Part shown: positions 45,654 to 53,910 of the stretch, one piece after another
Numbering within the stretch: the stretch's first letter is position 1
How the letters are laid out: every line of letters begins with the position of its first letter
NCBI GenBank assembly: GCA_964526735.1
Contig: CAZGLO010000012.1
Location: 1-61,893, forward strand
Reading direction: 5' to 3'
Length of the DNA: 61,893 nt
DNA from: JAAUSY01 sp964526735
Lineage (GTDB): Bacteria > Chloroflexota > Chloroflexia > Chloroflexales > Chloroflexaceae
Position numbers and translations under genes: made by a program
The notes under the pieces: model-generated
Database searches by the model: none
The model's input: the letters and a program-made list of their open reading frames with translations, nothing else
What the model was told of the DNA's origin: nothing

Positions 45654-46567
45654 TGGGAGATGACGAGCAGAATGGCAATGCCAAACATCACCTGCATCAG
45701 CACAGAGGTGATTTGCAGGAGACGGGTGCCAGTCGGCTCTTGACGGTGGATGGCAATGCCAATGCCCGTATTCAGCACGATAAGGCCAAATGCCGCCAGG
45801 GGCAGGAAGAGGATTTGATGGCGGGGGCGCAGCTCAACAATCTCGCTCGCCGCGTTGAAGCGCAACATGATCATCGAGGAGAGGTCGGGGTAGAAGGCCA
45901 TTAGGATGCCGAATATGGCCAGGTTGAGGATCAACGCCGTCACAATCGCCCGCCGAATGACCATATCATTCCAGAAGCGGTAGGAAAGAAACTTGCCGTA
46001 GTCGCTCGACTCTGAGAGCGGGTTGACCGCGCCAAGTCGGCGGCATTGCTCCAGGTGTTGCACAAATTGGTCGGGGTTATTTGGCGAGACGGCATAGGCG
46101 TTATTGGCCGTGTGGATGACGTAGTAGTGGTTGGGGGAGAGCGTGGAGAAGAGGTGCAATCGCTTGCCCTCGCTCGTCTGCCCCACGCCCCAATAGTAGC
46201 CAATGCCCTGCAGGAAGGGCCACGGCAATTTGGCGTCGGGCGTCCCCTGCTCAATCATCTCCACCTCGTCCATCGGGATAATTGTGCGGTTGCCGAGCCA
46301 CCGAATGTAAATCCCATTGCGGTCGACTTCGTAGGTCAGGCTAAACCCGCCTATGACGCGGTAGAGCAGGAAAGCAGCTGCGGCCATCAGCAGCGACGCC
46401 GATAAGACCTCTGCGTAGAGGAAGAGCGAAATGGGCCACGTTTGCGGCGGCTGCAGGAAGGTCGGGATGAGGCGCACGGTAAAGAAACCAAGCCCTCCCA
46501 GTACCACGACCAGAAGGGCAACCCCGATCCATAAGCCAGATGCAGGTTTTGGTTTCCATCGTTGCAT
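45650..46567 (-). CDS. membrane protein with bacterial PH domain
   Basis: A 305-residue protein with four hydrophobic helices in two pairs (about 12-30 and 47-68; 208-230 and 257-280). The middle SLTYEVDRNGIYIRWLGNRT, then IPMDEVEMIEQG, is the pattern of the bacterial PH-domain (YdbT/bPH6-like) families, which lack a known activity. Third gene of an S6-parvulin-PH series on the reverse strand, 14 nt after the parvulin gene. Confidence 0.72.
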   Translation of the reverse strand: MQRWKPKPASGLWIGVALLVVVLGGLGFFTVRLIPTFLQPPQTWPISLFLYAEVLSASLLMAAAAFLLYRVIGGFSLTYEVDRNGIYIRWLGNRTIIPMDEVEMIEQGTPDAKLPWPFLQGIGYYWGVGQTSEGKRLHLFSTLSPNHYYVIHTANNAYAVSPNNPDQFVQHLEQCRRLGAVNPLSESSDYGKFLSYRFWNDMVIRRAIVTALILNLAIFGILMAFYPDLSSMIMLRFNAASEIVELRPRHQILFLPLAAFGLIVLNTGIGIAIHRQEPTGTRLLQITSVLMQVMFGIAILLVISH

Positions 46568-46581
46568 AGATGTTTCAGTGG

Positions 46582-48378
46582 TTAGGGCAGCAAAGACCGA
46601 ATCGAGTCGTTCAAGCCTTCACTCTCCCCGCGCTCACTATCCTCACTATCCTCATTGTCCTCGCTATCTACTGTATCCTCTTCGGCCTCTTCAGCCTCCT
46701 CAACCTCATCAGCAGCCGGTTCTTCGGCAGTATCCGGCTCCATGGGGACTTCGGTATCAAGGCCAAAGTCGTTGGGAGCGCCACCAGCCTCAGTTGGGAG
46801 TGGCGTTGGCGGGCCGGGGAGATAGGTTGGCTCTGGCGTGGGGAATTCTTCCTCTGTCTCGCCTTGCTCGCCTTGCTCGCCTTCACCTTCCTCAGCCCCT
46901 TCGATGGTCGGGGTGGCGGTTGGCTCTGGGAAGCGCTTGACAGTTGCCTCTTCGCGCTGTTCCTCCAGCCACTCGTCAAAAGCTTCGGTGCGGGCGGTGG
47001 TGAGCTGTTGCTCTTCGCCAGGGACTTCCTTGCTTGTGGTCTGGATGATGTGCCAGCCAAATTGGGTGCGGACGGGGTCGCTGATTTCGCCCTCTTCAAG
47101 CGCAAATGCCGCCTCAACGAATTCAGGGACGAAATTACCGCCGTTGTCGGCAAGGCCTTCGCGGTTGAATGACCCCACATCGCCGCCGTTATCCTTTGAG
47201 CCCGGGTCTTCCGAATGCTCTGCGGCAAGCTCGGCAAAATCCGCGCCATCGCGCAACTGCTCTACCAGCTCTTTGGCCTCATCAAGACGCGCCTCATAAG
47301 CCTCATCCCGCTCTTCTTCCGATGCATCTTCATCCACATCGACCATCAGCAGGATGTGGCGGGCCGTTACCTTGGTTGGCTCATCGCTCGGCTCAAATTC
47401 GTCTTCGGGGAGAAGCTCCTCACGCACCTTTTCCGACACCAACTGCTGGCGATATTGCGTGTGCAAGCCCTCAACGAAGTCAGCGCGGCGCAGTTCCGGC
47501 TTCATATCCATCGCCTCAAGCTCTGCCGTGTACAGCTTGTAGACCTCTTCAACAATCTGATCGAGCTGCGTGGCGGCAACATCAGGCTGAGGCGTGGGCA
47601 TCATGGTGGGCGTTGCGTCGGCGGGGGGCATCACCTCATCCGCATCCACCTCATCCGCATCTGGCTCATCCACCTCTGCAGCATCTTCATCTACTTCATC
47701 CGCCGCATCGGTGATGGTAAGCGCGTCGGTGGGGGAGAGGAGCGTGGTGTCGGTGAGGAAGCCGGTGCTATCGGCCTCTTCCGCCGCCTCGCCTTCTTGC
47801 TCCTCTTGCAAGAAGAAATTGCTCAACGTGTAGGCAATTTGTTGTGTCACCTCTTCGCGGGTGATCTCAATGCCCAACTCTTCAGCCCCCTGCAGGATAA
47901 GCTGCTCTTCCTCCCAGGTGGAAACGATTTGCTCCTCTTCGGGAGAGCGGCGAATAGCATCAACTTGTTGGTTGATCATGGGGCTGCGGTTGGCAAATTG
48001 GTCGCTGAATTGCGGATTATCGCCGAACATCGCGACCAACTGGAGGTTTTGCACCACATCTTGCGCAAATTGCTCCCGCGCGCGCTCCCAATACTCGCCG
48101 CGAGAGAGCTTCTCATCGTTTACCTGCGCAATCGTGCGGGTGGGGAGCCAAACCTGGTCGTAGATGAGACCAACAGCGATGAGTACCCCCACGACTCCCA
48201 CCACGCCCCAAAACACGGTGGTGACCAGCTTACTCTGCTGCTCGTCGCGCTCGTGACGACTGAGGTTTTTCTTGCTAGAGACGGGTGTTTGCGGAATACG
48301 TTGGGTGTTCTTTTTCTTCTGCGATGGCGTTTTCCGCCCTTTTCCCTTTGGTGGGGGGGTCTTGCGTGGTTCAGTCAT
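46582..48378 (-). CDS. membrane-anchored parvulin peptidyl-prolyl isomerase (PrsA/SurA-like)
   Basis: A 598-residue extracytoplasmic chaperone candidate. Basic N-terminus, one hydrophobic anchor (about 52-74), SurA/PrsA-like N-domain with SRGEYWERAREQF, parvulin domain about 337-445 with TARHILLMVD, GGDVGSFNREG and TQFGWHIIQ, then an acidic Pro/Thr-rich tail. A second acidic Asp/Glu/Val insert (about 205-255) sits within the N-domain. It is co-directional with rpsF (31 nt), so it may be read from the S6 promoter. It likely folds exported proteins. Confidence 0.88.
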   Translation of the reverse strand: MTEPRKTPPPKGKGRKTPSQKKKNTQRIPQTPVSSKKNLSRHERDEQQSKLVTTVFWGVVGVVGVLIAVGLIYDQVWLPTRTIAQVNDEKLSRGEYWERAREQFAQDVVQNLQLVAMFGDNPQFSDQFANRSPMINQQVDAIRRSPEEEQIVSTWEEEQLILQGAEELGIEITREEVTQQIAYTLSNFFLQEEQEGEAAEEADSTGFLTDTTLLSPTDALTITDAADEVDEDAAEVDEPDADEVDADEVMPPADATPTMMPTPQPDVAATQLDQIVEEVYKLYTAELEAMDMKPELRRADFVEGLHTQYRQQLVSEKVREELLPEDEFEPSDEPTKVTARHILLMVDVDEDASEEERDEAYEARLDEAKELVEQLRDGADFAELAAEHSEDPGSKDNGGDVGSFNREGLADNGGNFVPEFVEAAFALEEGEISDPVRTQFGWHIIQTTSKEVPGEEQQLTTARTEAFDEWLEEQREEATVKRFPEPTATPTIEGAEEGEGEQGEQGETEEEFPTPEPTYLPGPPTPLPTEAGGAPNDFGLDTEVPMEPDTAEEPAADEVEEAEEAEEDTVDSEDNEDSEDSERGESEGLNDSIRSLLP

Positions 48379-48409
48379 ACATCACACTCCAAGGCCACAT
48401 CGCTACCCG

Positions 48410-48859
48410 TTATTCTTCGTCAGCCGCATCTTCGTACTCGTACTCTTTGCCGGTCTCACCCTCAGATTCCTCGCCTTCAGACTCCTCGCCCTCAGATTCC
48501 TCCTCTTCTTCCTTCTTCTCGTCGATGGTGATCAGGTGGCGGAGGATGGAGTCCATCAACCCGACCACGCGCTCAAGCTCACGGATGCGTGTTGAGAGCA
48601 GTGAGAAGGTCATCAAGACGTAAAAGCCATCGGTAAAGTGACGGCGGCTCGCCTCACCACCAGAGTAGGCGCGGATGGGGTAGGCAAGGCGGCGGCGACC
48701 CCATGGGGCACTTGAGTTGATCGAGAGGATCTCACCTTCGTTGTTCTCAATGACGGTGCGGAGGTGGTCGATGATGGATTTGACTTGCTCATCATTGGCG
48801 TGAAGGGGGCTAATGATGAACATAAACTCGTAATTGCGTACACGCTCGGCTTCTCGCAC
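48410..48859 (-). CDS. rpsF: 30S ribosomal protein S6 with acidic tail
   Basis: A 149-residue protein; the first ~100 residues are S6 (RNYEFMFIISP, WGRRRLAYPI, DGFYVLMTFSL). The last 35 residues are an acidic tail with ESEGEE repeats. The GTG at 48859 is supported by AAAGGAGG 9 nt upstream. The usual partners ssb and rpsR are absent here. A leader of about 150 nt with a long closing helix precedes it. Confidence 0.95.
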   Translation of the reverse strand: MREAERVRNYEFMFIISPLHANDEQVKSIIDHLRTVIENNEGEILSINSSAPWGRRRLAYPIRAYSGGEASRRHFTDGFYVLMTFSLLSTRIRELERVVGLMDSILRHLITIDEKKEEEEESEGEESEGEESEGETGKEYEYEDAADEE

Positions 48860-48903
48860 TACGGTGTCCTCCTTTGGTTTGGGTAGGAAGCCCCACTCAA
48901 TGA

Positions 48904-49009
48904 AAGAGAGAAACCCTTGACGGTGCGAACGCCAAGGTCACTGGTGGAGCAGAAAGAATACATCTTATGCCAAAACCGCCGCGGTGGGCAGTGTGGGTTT
49001 TTCTCTCTT
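48904..49009 (-). promoter_or_regulatory. folded leader of rpsF (candidate S6-type autoregulatory RNA)
   Basis: On the reverse strand AAGAGAGAAA plus CCC (48995-49009) pairs with GGGTTTCTCTCTT (48904-48916): 13 bp with a 2-nt bulge, enclosing about 78 nt. Inside are ACCG/CGGT around 48975-48986 and several CCG triplets. Known S6:S18 leaders also hold conserved CCG elements, so feedback by S6 is plausible but not shown. Confidence 0.5.
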
Positions 49010-49019
49010 AGCAGCGCTC

Positions 49020-49048
49020 AGTGTAGCACAACCTGCCACGGAGATCAA
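49020..49048 (-). promoter_or_regulatory. promoter of rpsF
   Basis: Reverse strand TTGATC (49043-49048), 17-bp spacer, TACACT (49020-49025). The start near 49013 coincides with the beginning of the folded leader. Confidence 0.6.
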
Positions 49049-49054
49049 GATGAC

Positions 49055-49083
49055 TTGCGAGCGCCCCCCCAATATGGTACACT
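49055..49083 (+). promoter_or_regulatory. promoter of tRNA-Arg
   Basis: TTGCGA (49055-49060), 17-bp spacer, TACACT (49078-49083). It is back to back with the rpsF promoter. Confidence 0.65.
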
Positions 49084-49109
49084 ATTGCCTCAAGAGGGTA
49101 GCAGGGTAT

Positions 49110-49186
<77 letters not shown>

Positions 49187-49198
49187 CAAGATTCAAGA

Positions 49199-49232
49199 AG
49201 CCCGTCGAGTGTGCGCGCTCGGCGGGTTTTAT
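49199..49232 (+). terminator. rho-independent terminator after tRNA-Arg
   Basis: Stem CCCG, CGAG with CTCG, CGGG (49201-49225), then TTTTATT. It separates the tRNA unit from tgt. Confidence 0.75.
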
Positions 49233-49244
49233 TGCTTGTCCTTC

Positions 49245-49272
49245 TTGCACGTTCTTTGCACGTAGATATAGA
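49245..49272 (+). promoter_or_regulatory. promoter of tgt
   Basis: TTGCAC (49245-49250), 16-bp spacer, TATAGA (49267-49272). The expected start, about 7 nt later, falls on or next to the ATG at 49280. Confidence 0.5.
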
Positions 49273-49279
49273 CAACGCA

Positions 49280-50491
49280 ATGAGTTTTACTATCACTGCT
49301 CTTGATAGCCACAGCCGCGCGCGGGCAGGCGTCGTGCACACGGCCCACGGCGATGTCGCCACGCCAGTCTTTATGCCCGTCGGGACGCGCGCCACTGTCA
49401 AATCGCTCGCCCCTGATGAGCTTTGCAGCCACGGGGCGGAAATCATCCTTGGTAACACCTACCATCTCTACCTGCAGCCCGGCCACGAATTGATTGCGCG
49501 ACGGGGTGGCTTGCACCAGTTTAGTGGCTGGCACGGCCCAATCCTCACCGACAGCGGCGGCTTTCAAGTCTTTTCGCTGGTCTATGGCGGTATCGCGGAT
49601 GAGATCAAGGGTAGACGCCCTACTCCCGCAGCCAATACCTCCATGGTCAAGGTGACCGAAGATGCGGCTATTTTCCGCTCCTACCTCGACGGCTCCATGC
49701 ACGTCTTCACTCCTGAGCGCAGTATTGAGGTGCAGCACGGGCTTGGCGCTGATATCATTCTCTGCTTCGACGAACTCCCCCCCTTCCGCGCGGGCTACGA
49801 CTATACCGCCCAAAGTATGGCACGCACACATCGGTGGGCAGAGCGGTGTTTGGTCTACCACCAGGAGCACGTCGATCCACCTGGGCGGCAGCAGCTCTTC
49901 GGCATCATCCACGGCGGGGTGTTCCCCGATTTGCGCCGCGAAAGCGCTGAATATATCTGCAGTCTCCCCTTTGACGGGCTGTGCATTGGGGGGTCATTGG
50001 GCAACAACAAGCAGCAGATGTATGATGTGGTCGATATGACCACTCCCTACCTGCCTGCCGACCACCCCCGTCATTTGCTAGGCGTGGGCGATGTGGACGA
50101 CCTGCTTGAGGGCGTGGCGCGGGGGGTGGATATGTTTGACTGTGTCAGCCCGACGCGGTTGGGCCGCCACGGCACTGCGATTGTCCGCAACCCCAAGAAC
50201 CGATGGCGGCTCAATGTGACTAATGCCTCGCTTAGAGAGGACGACGGCCCCCTCCAAGAAGGCTGCTCATGCGCGACATGCCGCACCTTCTCGCGCGCCT
50301 ACATTCATCATCTCTTCCGGGCAAAGGAATTGCTTGGGATTCGGCTGGTGAGCCTCCACAATGTGGCGTTTCTCCTCTCACTGATGGCAGAGGTGCGGAA
50401 AAGCATCGCCGAAGGATGGTTTGCAACCCTCTACCACGAATGGCTTGGCAAAGACCTTCCGCCATACGAGCCTCCCAAAGGGCTGAGTTAG
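49280..50491 (+). CDS. tgt: queuine tRNA-ribosyltransferase
   Basis: Exchanges guanine 34 for preQ1 in GUN-anticodon tRNAs. 403 residues. Motifs: VGTRATVKSL, GNTYHLYLQPG, the general base Asp in TDSGGFQVFSL, and the zinc site CSCATC with a following His in the ELLGIRLVSLHN segment. ATG 49280 starts the family alignment; a longer frame from 49157 would run through tRNA-Arg and the terminator. No Shine-Dalgarno is present, and the promoter position suggests a leaderless message. Confidence 0.95.
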   Translation: MSFTITALDSHSRARAGVVHTAHGDVATPVFMPVGTRATVKSLAPDELCSHGAEIILGNTYHLYLQPGHELIARRGGLHQFSGWHGPILTDSGGFQVFSLVYGGIADEIKGRRPTPAANTSMVKVTEDAAIFRSYLDGSMHVFTPERSIEVQHGLGADIILCFDELPPFRAGYDYTAQSMARTHRWAERCLVYHQEHVDPPGRQQLFGIIHGGVFPDLRRESAEYICSLPFDGLCIGGSLGNNKQQMYDVVDMTTPYLPADHPRHLLGVGDVDDLLEGVARGVDMFDCVSPTRLGRHGTAIVRNPKNRWRLNVTNASLREDDGPLQEGCSCATCRTFSRAYIHHLFRAKELLGIRLVSLHNVAFLLSLMAEVRKSIAEGWFATLYHEWLGKDLPPYEPPKGLS

Positions 50492-50506
50492 GTCGCTATC
50501 AAGCCG

Positions 50507-51112
50507 CTACAAGTGCTCAACCTTGTCGTGGTAGACGAGCGAGACGCGGTTGGTATAGTGCAGCTCGGTGATGGACGTGTTGCGAGACCTGCCGTGTGTC
50601 GTCCACGTACGCGAGATGTCGTGGTCTATCCAATGGGCAAGCGCCACCCCCACAATCCCGCCGTGCGCCACGACCATAATCGTCTTGCCCGGGTTGATGG
50701 TCATGATGCCGTAGAGCGTGCCTAACACCCGCTCTGCAAACTCTACCAACGTCTCAACGTCATAGTTCTCTTCAAAATGTGGTTCGGCAAGCGCGTTGGG
50801 CAAAACACTGTAGTGTTGATCTTCAAGCTCCCCTATCCCCAACTCTCGCAGTCCATCGCGCACTACAATTGGCAGATCGAGGGCATTACTGATGGCCTCT
50901 GCTGTCTGGTAGGCCCGTTTGAGCGGGCTGGCAAAGAGACAATCGATCCCCTGCTCATTCTCCCGCAGCCACGCTGCAAGCTGACGGGCTTGAGCCACGC
51001 CGGTGGGGGAGAGGGGGTCATCCCCCCACCCTTGCATCCGGCCTTCAACGTTTGCGACAGACTCACCATGACGAACCAACAGCAAACGTGTTGTTCGTTC
51101 TGTGGGTAGCAT
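50507..51112 (-). CDS. histidine phosphatase family protein (phosphoglycerate mutase-like)
   Basis: A 201-residue enzyme with the catalytic LLLVRHGESVAN motif near the N-terminus and the second His in IMVVAHGGIVG. It belongs to the branch-1 histidine phosphatases (cofactor-dependent mutases, phosphatases, CobC-like). The short length favours a phosphatase over a glycolytic mutase. Substrate unknown. It overlaps the end of fabI by one base, so the two are probably co-translated. Confidence 0.88.
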   Translation of the reverse strand: MLPTERTTRLLLVRHGESVANVEGRMQGWGDDPLSPTGVAQARQLAAWLRENEQGIDCLFASPLKRAYQTAEAISNALDLPIVVRDGLRELGIGELEDQHYSVLPNALAEPHFEENYDVETLVEFAERVLGTLYGIMTINPGKTIMVVAHGGIVGVALAHWIDHDISRTWTTHGRSRNTSITELHYTNRVSLVYHDKVEHL

Positions 51113-51903
51113 TACCCTTCACTCTCCGCGTTGCTTCCGGCTCCCATAATGTGGAACCCAGAATCAACATAGATGATTTCCCCTGTCACGCCGCTGGCGA
51201 GGTCGCTGCTGAGCCACAACGCCGTATTGCCCACATCCTCAATCGTCACGTTGTTGCGCATCGGCGAGAGGTCGGCAAACTGCTTGTGCAGCGAACGGAA
51301 CCCGGCAATGCCACTTGCCGCAAGCGTACGGATCGGCCCGGCGCTAATCGCATTGACGCGCACGCCTTTTGGCCCCATATCCGAGGCGATGTAGCGCATA
51401 CTGGCTTCAAGCGCCGCCTTCGCCACGCCCATCACATTGTAATTGCTCATCACCTGCTGCGAGCCGTGGTAGGTCAGGGTCACAATTGAGCCGCCTGGGT
51501 TGAGCAGGTCGTGCGCCGACTTGACCAGTGCAGAGAAGGAATAGGCGCTAATCTCCATCGCCGTCAGGAAGCCTTCCCGCGTGACGTTGAGATATTCACC
51601 CTTCAGCTCTTCCCGCTTTGCAAAGGCAATCGCGTGCACCAGAATATCGATCTTGCCGTAGACCTCGCGCACCCGCTGCATCAAGGCATCGATCTGCTCA
51701 TCGCTGCCCACGTCGCACGGCTCGATTAGCTTGGATTGCATGCTCTCTGCCAAGGGCCGTACACGCTTCTCCAGCGACTCGCCAAAGTAGGTGAAGCCAA
51801 GATCGGCCCCTTCGCGGTGGAGGGCTTGGGCGATGCCCCACGCAATCGAATGGTCGTTTGCCACGCCAAGGATGAGACCTTTTTTGCCGTCTAGCAGACC
51901 CAT
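51112..51903 (-). CDS. fabI: enoyl-[acyl-carrier-protein] reductase (NADH)
   Basis: Last reductive step of fatty-acid elongation. A 263-residue SDR-type protein with GVANDHSIAWGIAQAL, the Y-x6-K active site (YNVMGVAKA), and VNAISAGPIRTLAASGI, all FabI marks. AAAGGA lies 12 nt before the ATG. First gene of fabI-histidine phosphatase. The 105-nt gap upstream has a TAAGAT box and a short tandem repeat. Confidence 0.95.
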   Translation of the reverse strand: MGLLDGKKGLILGVANDHSIAWGIAQALHREGADLGFTYFGESLEKRVRPLAESMQSKLIEPCDVGSDEQIDALMQRVREVYGKIDILVHAIAFAKREELKGEYLNVTREGFLTAMEISAYSFSALVKSAHDLLNPGGSIVTLTYHGSQQVMSNYNVMGVAKAALEASMRYIASDMGPKGVRVNAISAGPIRTLAASGIAGFRSLHKQFADLSPMRNNVTIEDVGNTALWLSSDLASGVTGEIIYVDSGFHIMGAGSNAESEG

Positions 51904-51957
51904 AGGAGTAATACATCCTTTCTCAATATAGAAGAAACTTTCAATTCCCGTATCTTA

Positions 51958-52001
51958 CCACAGATCGTATCCACAGATCGTATCCATAGGTCGTACCCAT
52001 G
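51958..52001. repeat. 14-bp tandem repeat upstream of fabI
   Basis: CCACAGATCGTATC occurs twice in tandem, followed by a third degenerate copy (CATAGGTCGTACCC), in the region where the fabI promoter should lie. Confidence 0.6.
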
Positions 52002-52008
52002 CTCAATG

Positions 52009-53910
52009 CTATGGGTGGCTGTTGGCGAGGGATTGTTGTGCTTGTTGGGCGGCGGTATCACCCGGGTCGGCGGTGAGCGCACGTTGGTAGGCATCACGGG
52101 CATCGGCGAAGCGCTCTTGCTGCTCAAACGCCTTCCCAAGGCCATACCACGCATTGGCATAGCTCGTATCAAGCACCACCGCACGGTCGAAGTGCGAGAC
52201 GGCGGCGGGGTAATCCTGCAGCTGGTAGGCAACCCACCCAAGACCAGTATGCGCAATGGGTTGGTTTTCGTAGTGGCGCAGGGCTTCGTTCAACATCGTT
52301 CCTGCCTGCTCATATGCCCCGCGCTGCAGCAACACCCACCCAAGGCCAACAAGCGCCTTCGGCTTCCCGCCGTCGCGCTCTGACACCTCCTGAAACATCT
52401 CTTCTGCAAGCCGATATTGGCCCTGCTCAAAGCGTTCCCACCCCTCAAACAGCAACCGCTCAATCTCTGCCTTCTCTTCGGCAGAGGCCGCAAAAGCGGT
52501 TGTCGCTGATGGCATTGACCGAGGACGCGGCGGGAGTAAGCGGTTTTCCCCGTCCGCATCGCCTTCGGCGGGGGAGGGGGGAGCATTGTGTCGATGGGTG
52601 TCGTCGCTGGAGAATACCCCCAATGACGGCATCTCGATGTGGAAATGCGGCTCTGGGATGGTGAAAGGGAGCGATTCGAGGGTAAAGTCGGATGACCACG
52701 CTATCCCCCCCCCGCCAACAACCACCAATACCAATAGAGCACTCACTCGGCGGGCAATGTGTTGCTTCCACGGCTTTCTGGTCGGCTCTCGCAGAAACCG
52801 GCTCGGCGATGACAACGGCTTTGAGAGCGATGACGGGGTGGAGTCGGATGGGGTTTGGGGCAGTTGCAACGCATTAGTATCAGGAATGAGGTGTGTCTTA
52901 TCTGTGTAACCGCTCTTTTCCGCCTGCTGACGCGATAAAACAACGGTTGGGCTAGTGGGGATGGTACGCTTTGGCACCGCCCGCCGCCCCACCGCCTCCC
53001 GCAGCGCATCAACAAACTCCCCCGCCCGCTGATAGCGATTGGGAGGCTCTTTCTGCAGCCCCCGCATCACCACCTCGCCCACGGCGGCAGGCAGAGACGG
53101 GGCAACATCGCATAGGTGGGGAGGCTCATCCATAATGTGCGCCGCCAGGACGGCCATAGATGCCTCGTCGTTGAACGGCAGGGTGCCGCTCAGCATCTCG
53201 TAGGCCACCACCGCCAGCGTGTAGATATCGCTTGTCGGCAAGATATCAAGCCGCCCTTGCGCCTGCTCTGGCGACATGTAGGCCGGAGTGCCGATGACCG
53301 TCCCCGCAAATATAGGGTCTATCGTCGTGCCGATCCGCCATGCCAGCCCAAAATCGGTCAGGTAGACCCAGCCATCCTTGGTCATCATCAGGTTAGAAGG
53401 CTTGATATCGCGGTGGATGATGCCGTGCTCATGCGCATAATCAAGCGGCTGCGCCACCTGATCGAGTATCTCCACCGTCCGCGACAACGAGAGATGATGC
53501 TCCTTTGCAATGAGGTCTTTGAGCGAATACCCACGGATGTACTTCATTGCGATGTAGTGCAGCGACATGCTGGGGTCGGGGGAGGCGGAGACGGTAGATG
53601 GCGTGGTAGAGGGGTATGGCGCTTCGCCAATGTCGTAGAGCGGGATGATGTGGGGGTGCTCCAAGGCGGCTGCGTTCCGCGCTTCGTGGCGGAAAAGCGT
53701 CGTTTGCTTGCTATCGTGCGTCCACTCTGGCAAAAGCACTTTCAAGGCGACCATGCGGTCGAGGTCGGGTTGGTGGGCCTTGTAGACAACGCCCATCCCC
53801 CCCCGTCCAAGCTCTGTCACCGGCTTAAACCGGCCAATCGTATGCCCAATCAGCGTATCCTGTTCGAGAGAGGCCTGTCCGTTCATAGGGCAGTTCATAG
53901 AGTAGTTCAT
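52009..53910 (-). CDS. Ser/Thr protein kinase with transmembrane helix and TPR domain
   Basis: A 633-residue protein. Kinase domain about 26-290: GRGGMGVVYKA (P-loop), VALKVL, HRDIKPSNLM (catalytic loop), DFGLAW, and APE-like TPAYMSPEQAQ, a complete active set. A basic/Ser-rich linker leads to one hydrophobic helix (about 388-406), then a region with at least three TPRs (about 490-630) that would lie outside. The ATG overlaps the stop of the upstream nucleotidyltransferase gene as ATGA, so the two are coupled. Confidence 0.93.
   Translation of the reverse strand: MNYSMNCPMNGQASLEQDTLIGHTIGRFKPVTELGRGGMGVVYKAHQPDLDRMVALKVLLPEWTHDSKQTTLFRHEARNAAALEHPHIIPLYDIGEAPYPSTTPSTVSASPDPSMSLHYIAMKYIRGYSLKDLIAKEHHLSLSRTVEILDQVAQPLDYAHEHGIIHRDIKPSNLMMTKDGWVYLTDFGLAWRIGTTIDPIFAGTVIGTPAYMSPEQAQGRLDILPTSDIYTLAVVAYEMLSGTLPFNDEASMAVLAAHIMDEPPHLCDVAPSLPAAVGEVVMRGLQKEPPNRYQRAGEFVDALREAVGRRAVPKRTIPTSPTVVLSRQQAEKSGYTDKTHLIPDTNALQLPQTPSDSTPSSLSKPLSSPSRFLREPTRKPWKQHIARRVSALLVLVVVGGGGIAWSSDFTLESLPFTIPEPHFHIEMPSLGVFSSDDTHRHNAPPSPAEGDADGENRLLPPRPRSMPSATTAFAASAEEKAEIERLLFEGWERFEQGQYRLAEEMFQEVSERDGGKPKALVGLGWVLLQRGAYEQAGTMLNEALRHYENQPIAHTGLGWVAYQLQDYPAAVSHFDRAVVLDTSYANAWYGLGKAFEQQERFADARDAYQRALTADPGDTAAQQAQQSLANSHP

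Noticed and set aside
46582..48531. Forward ORFs up to 438 codons opposite the parvulin gene
   Set aside because: They are shadows of the acidic low-complexity coding sequence (47215-48531 and others), without start signals or families.
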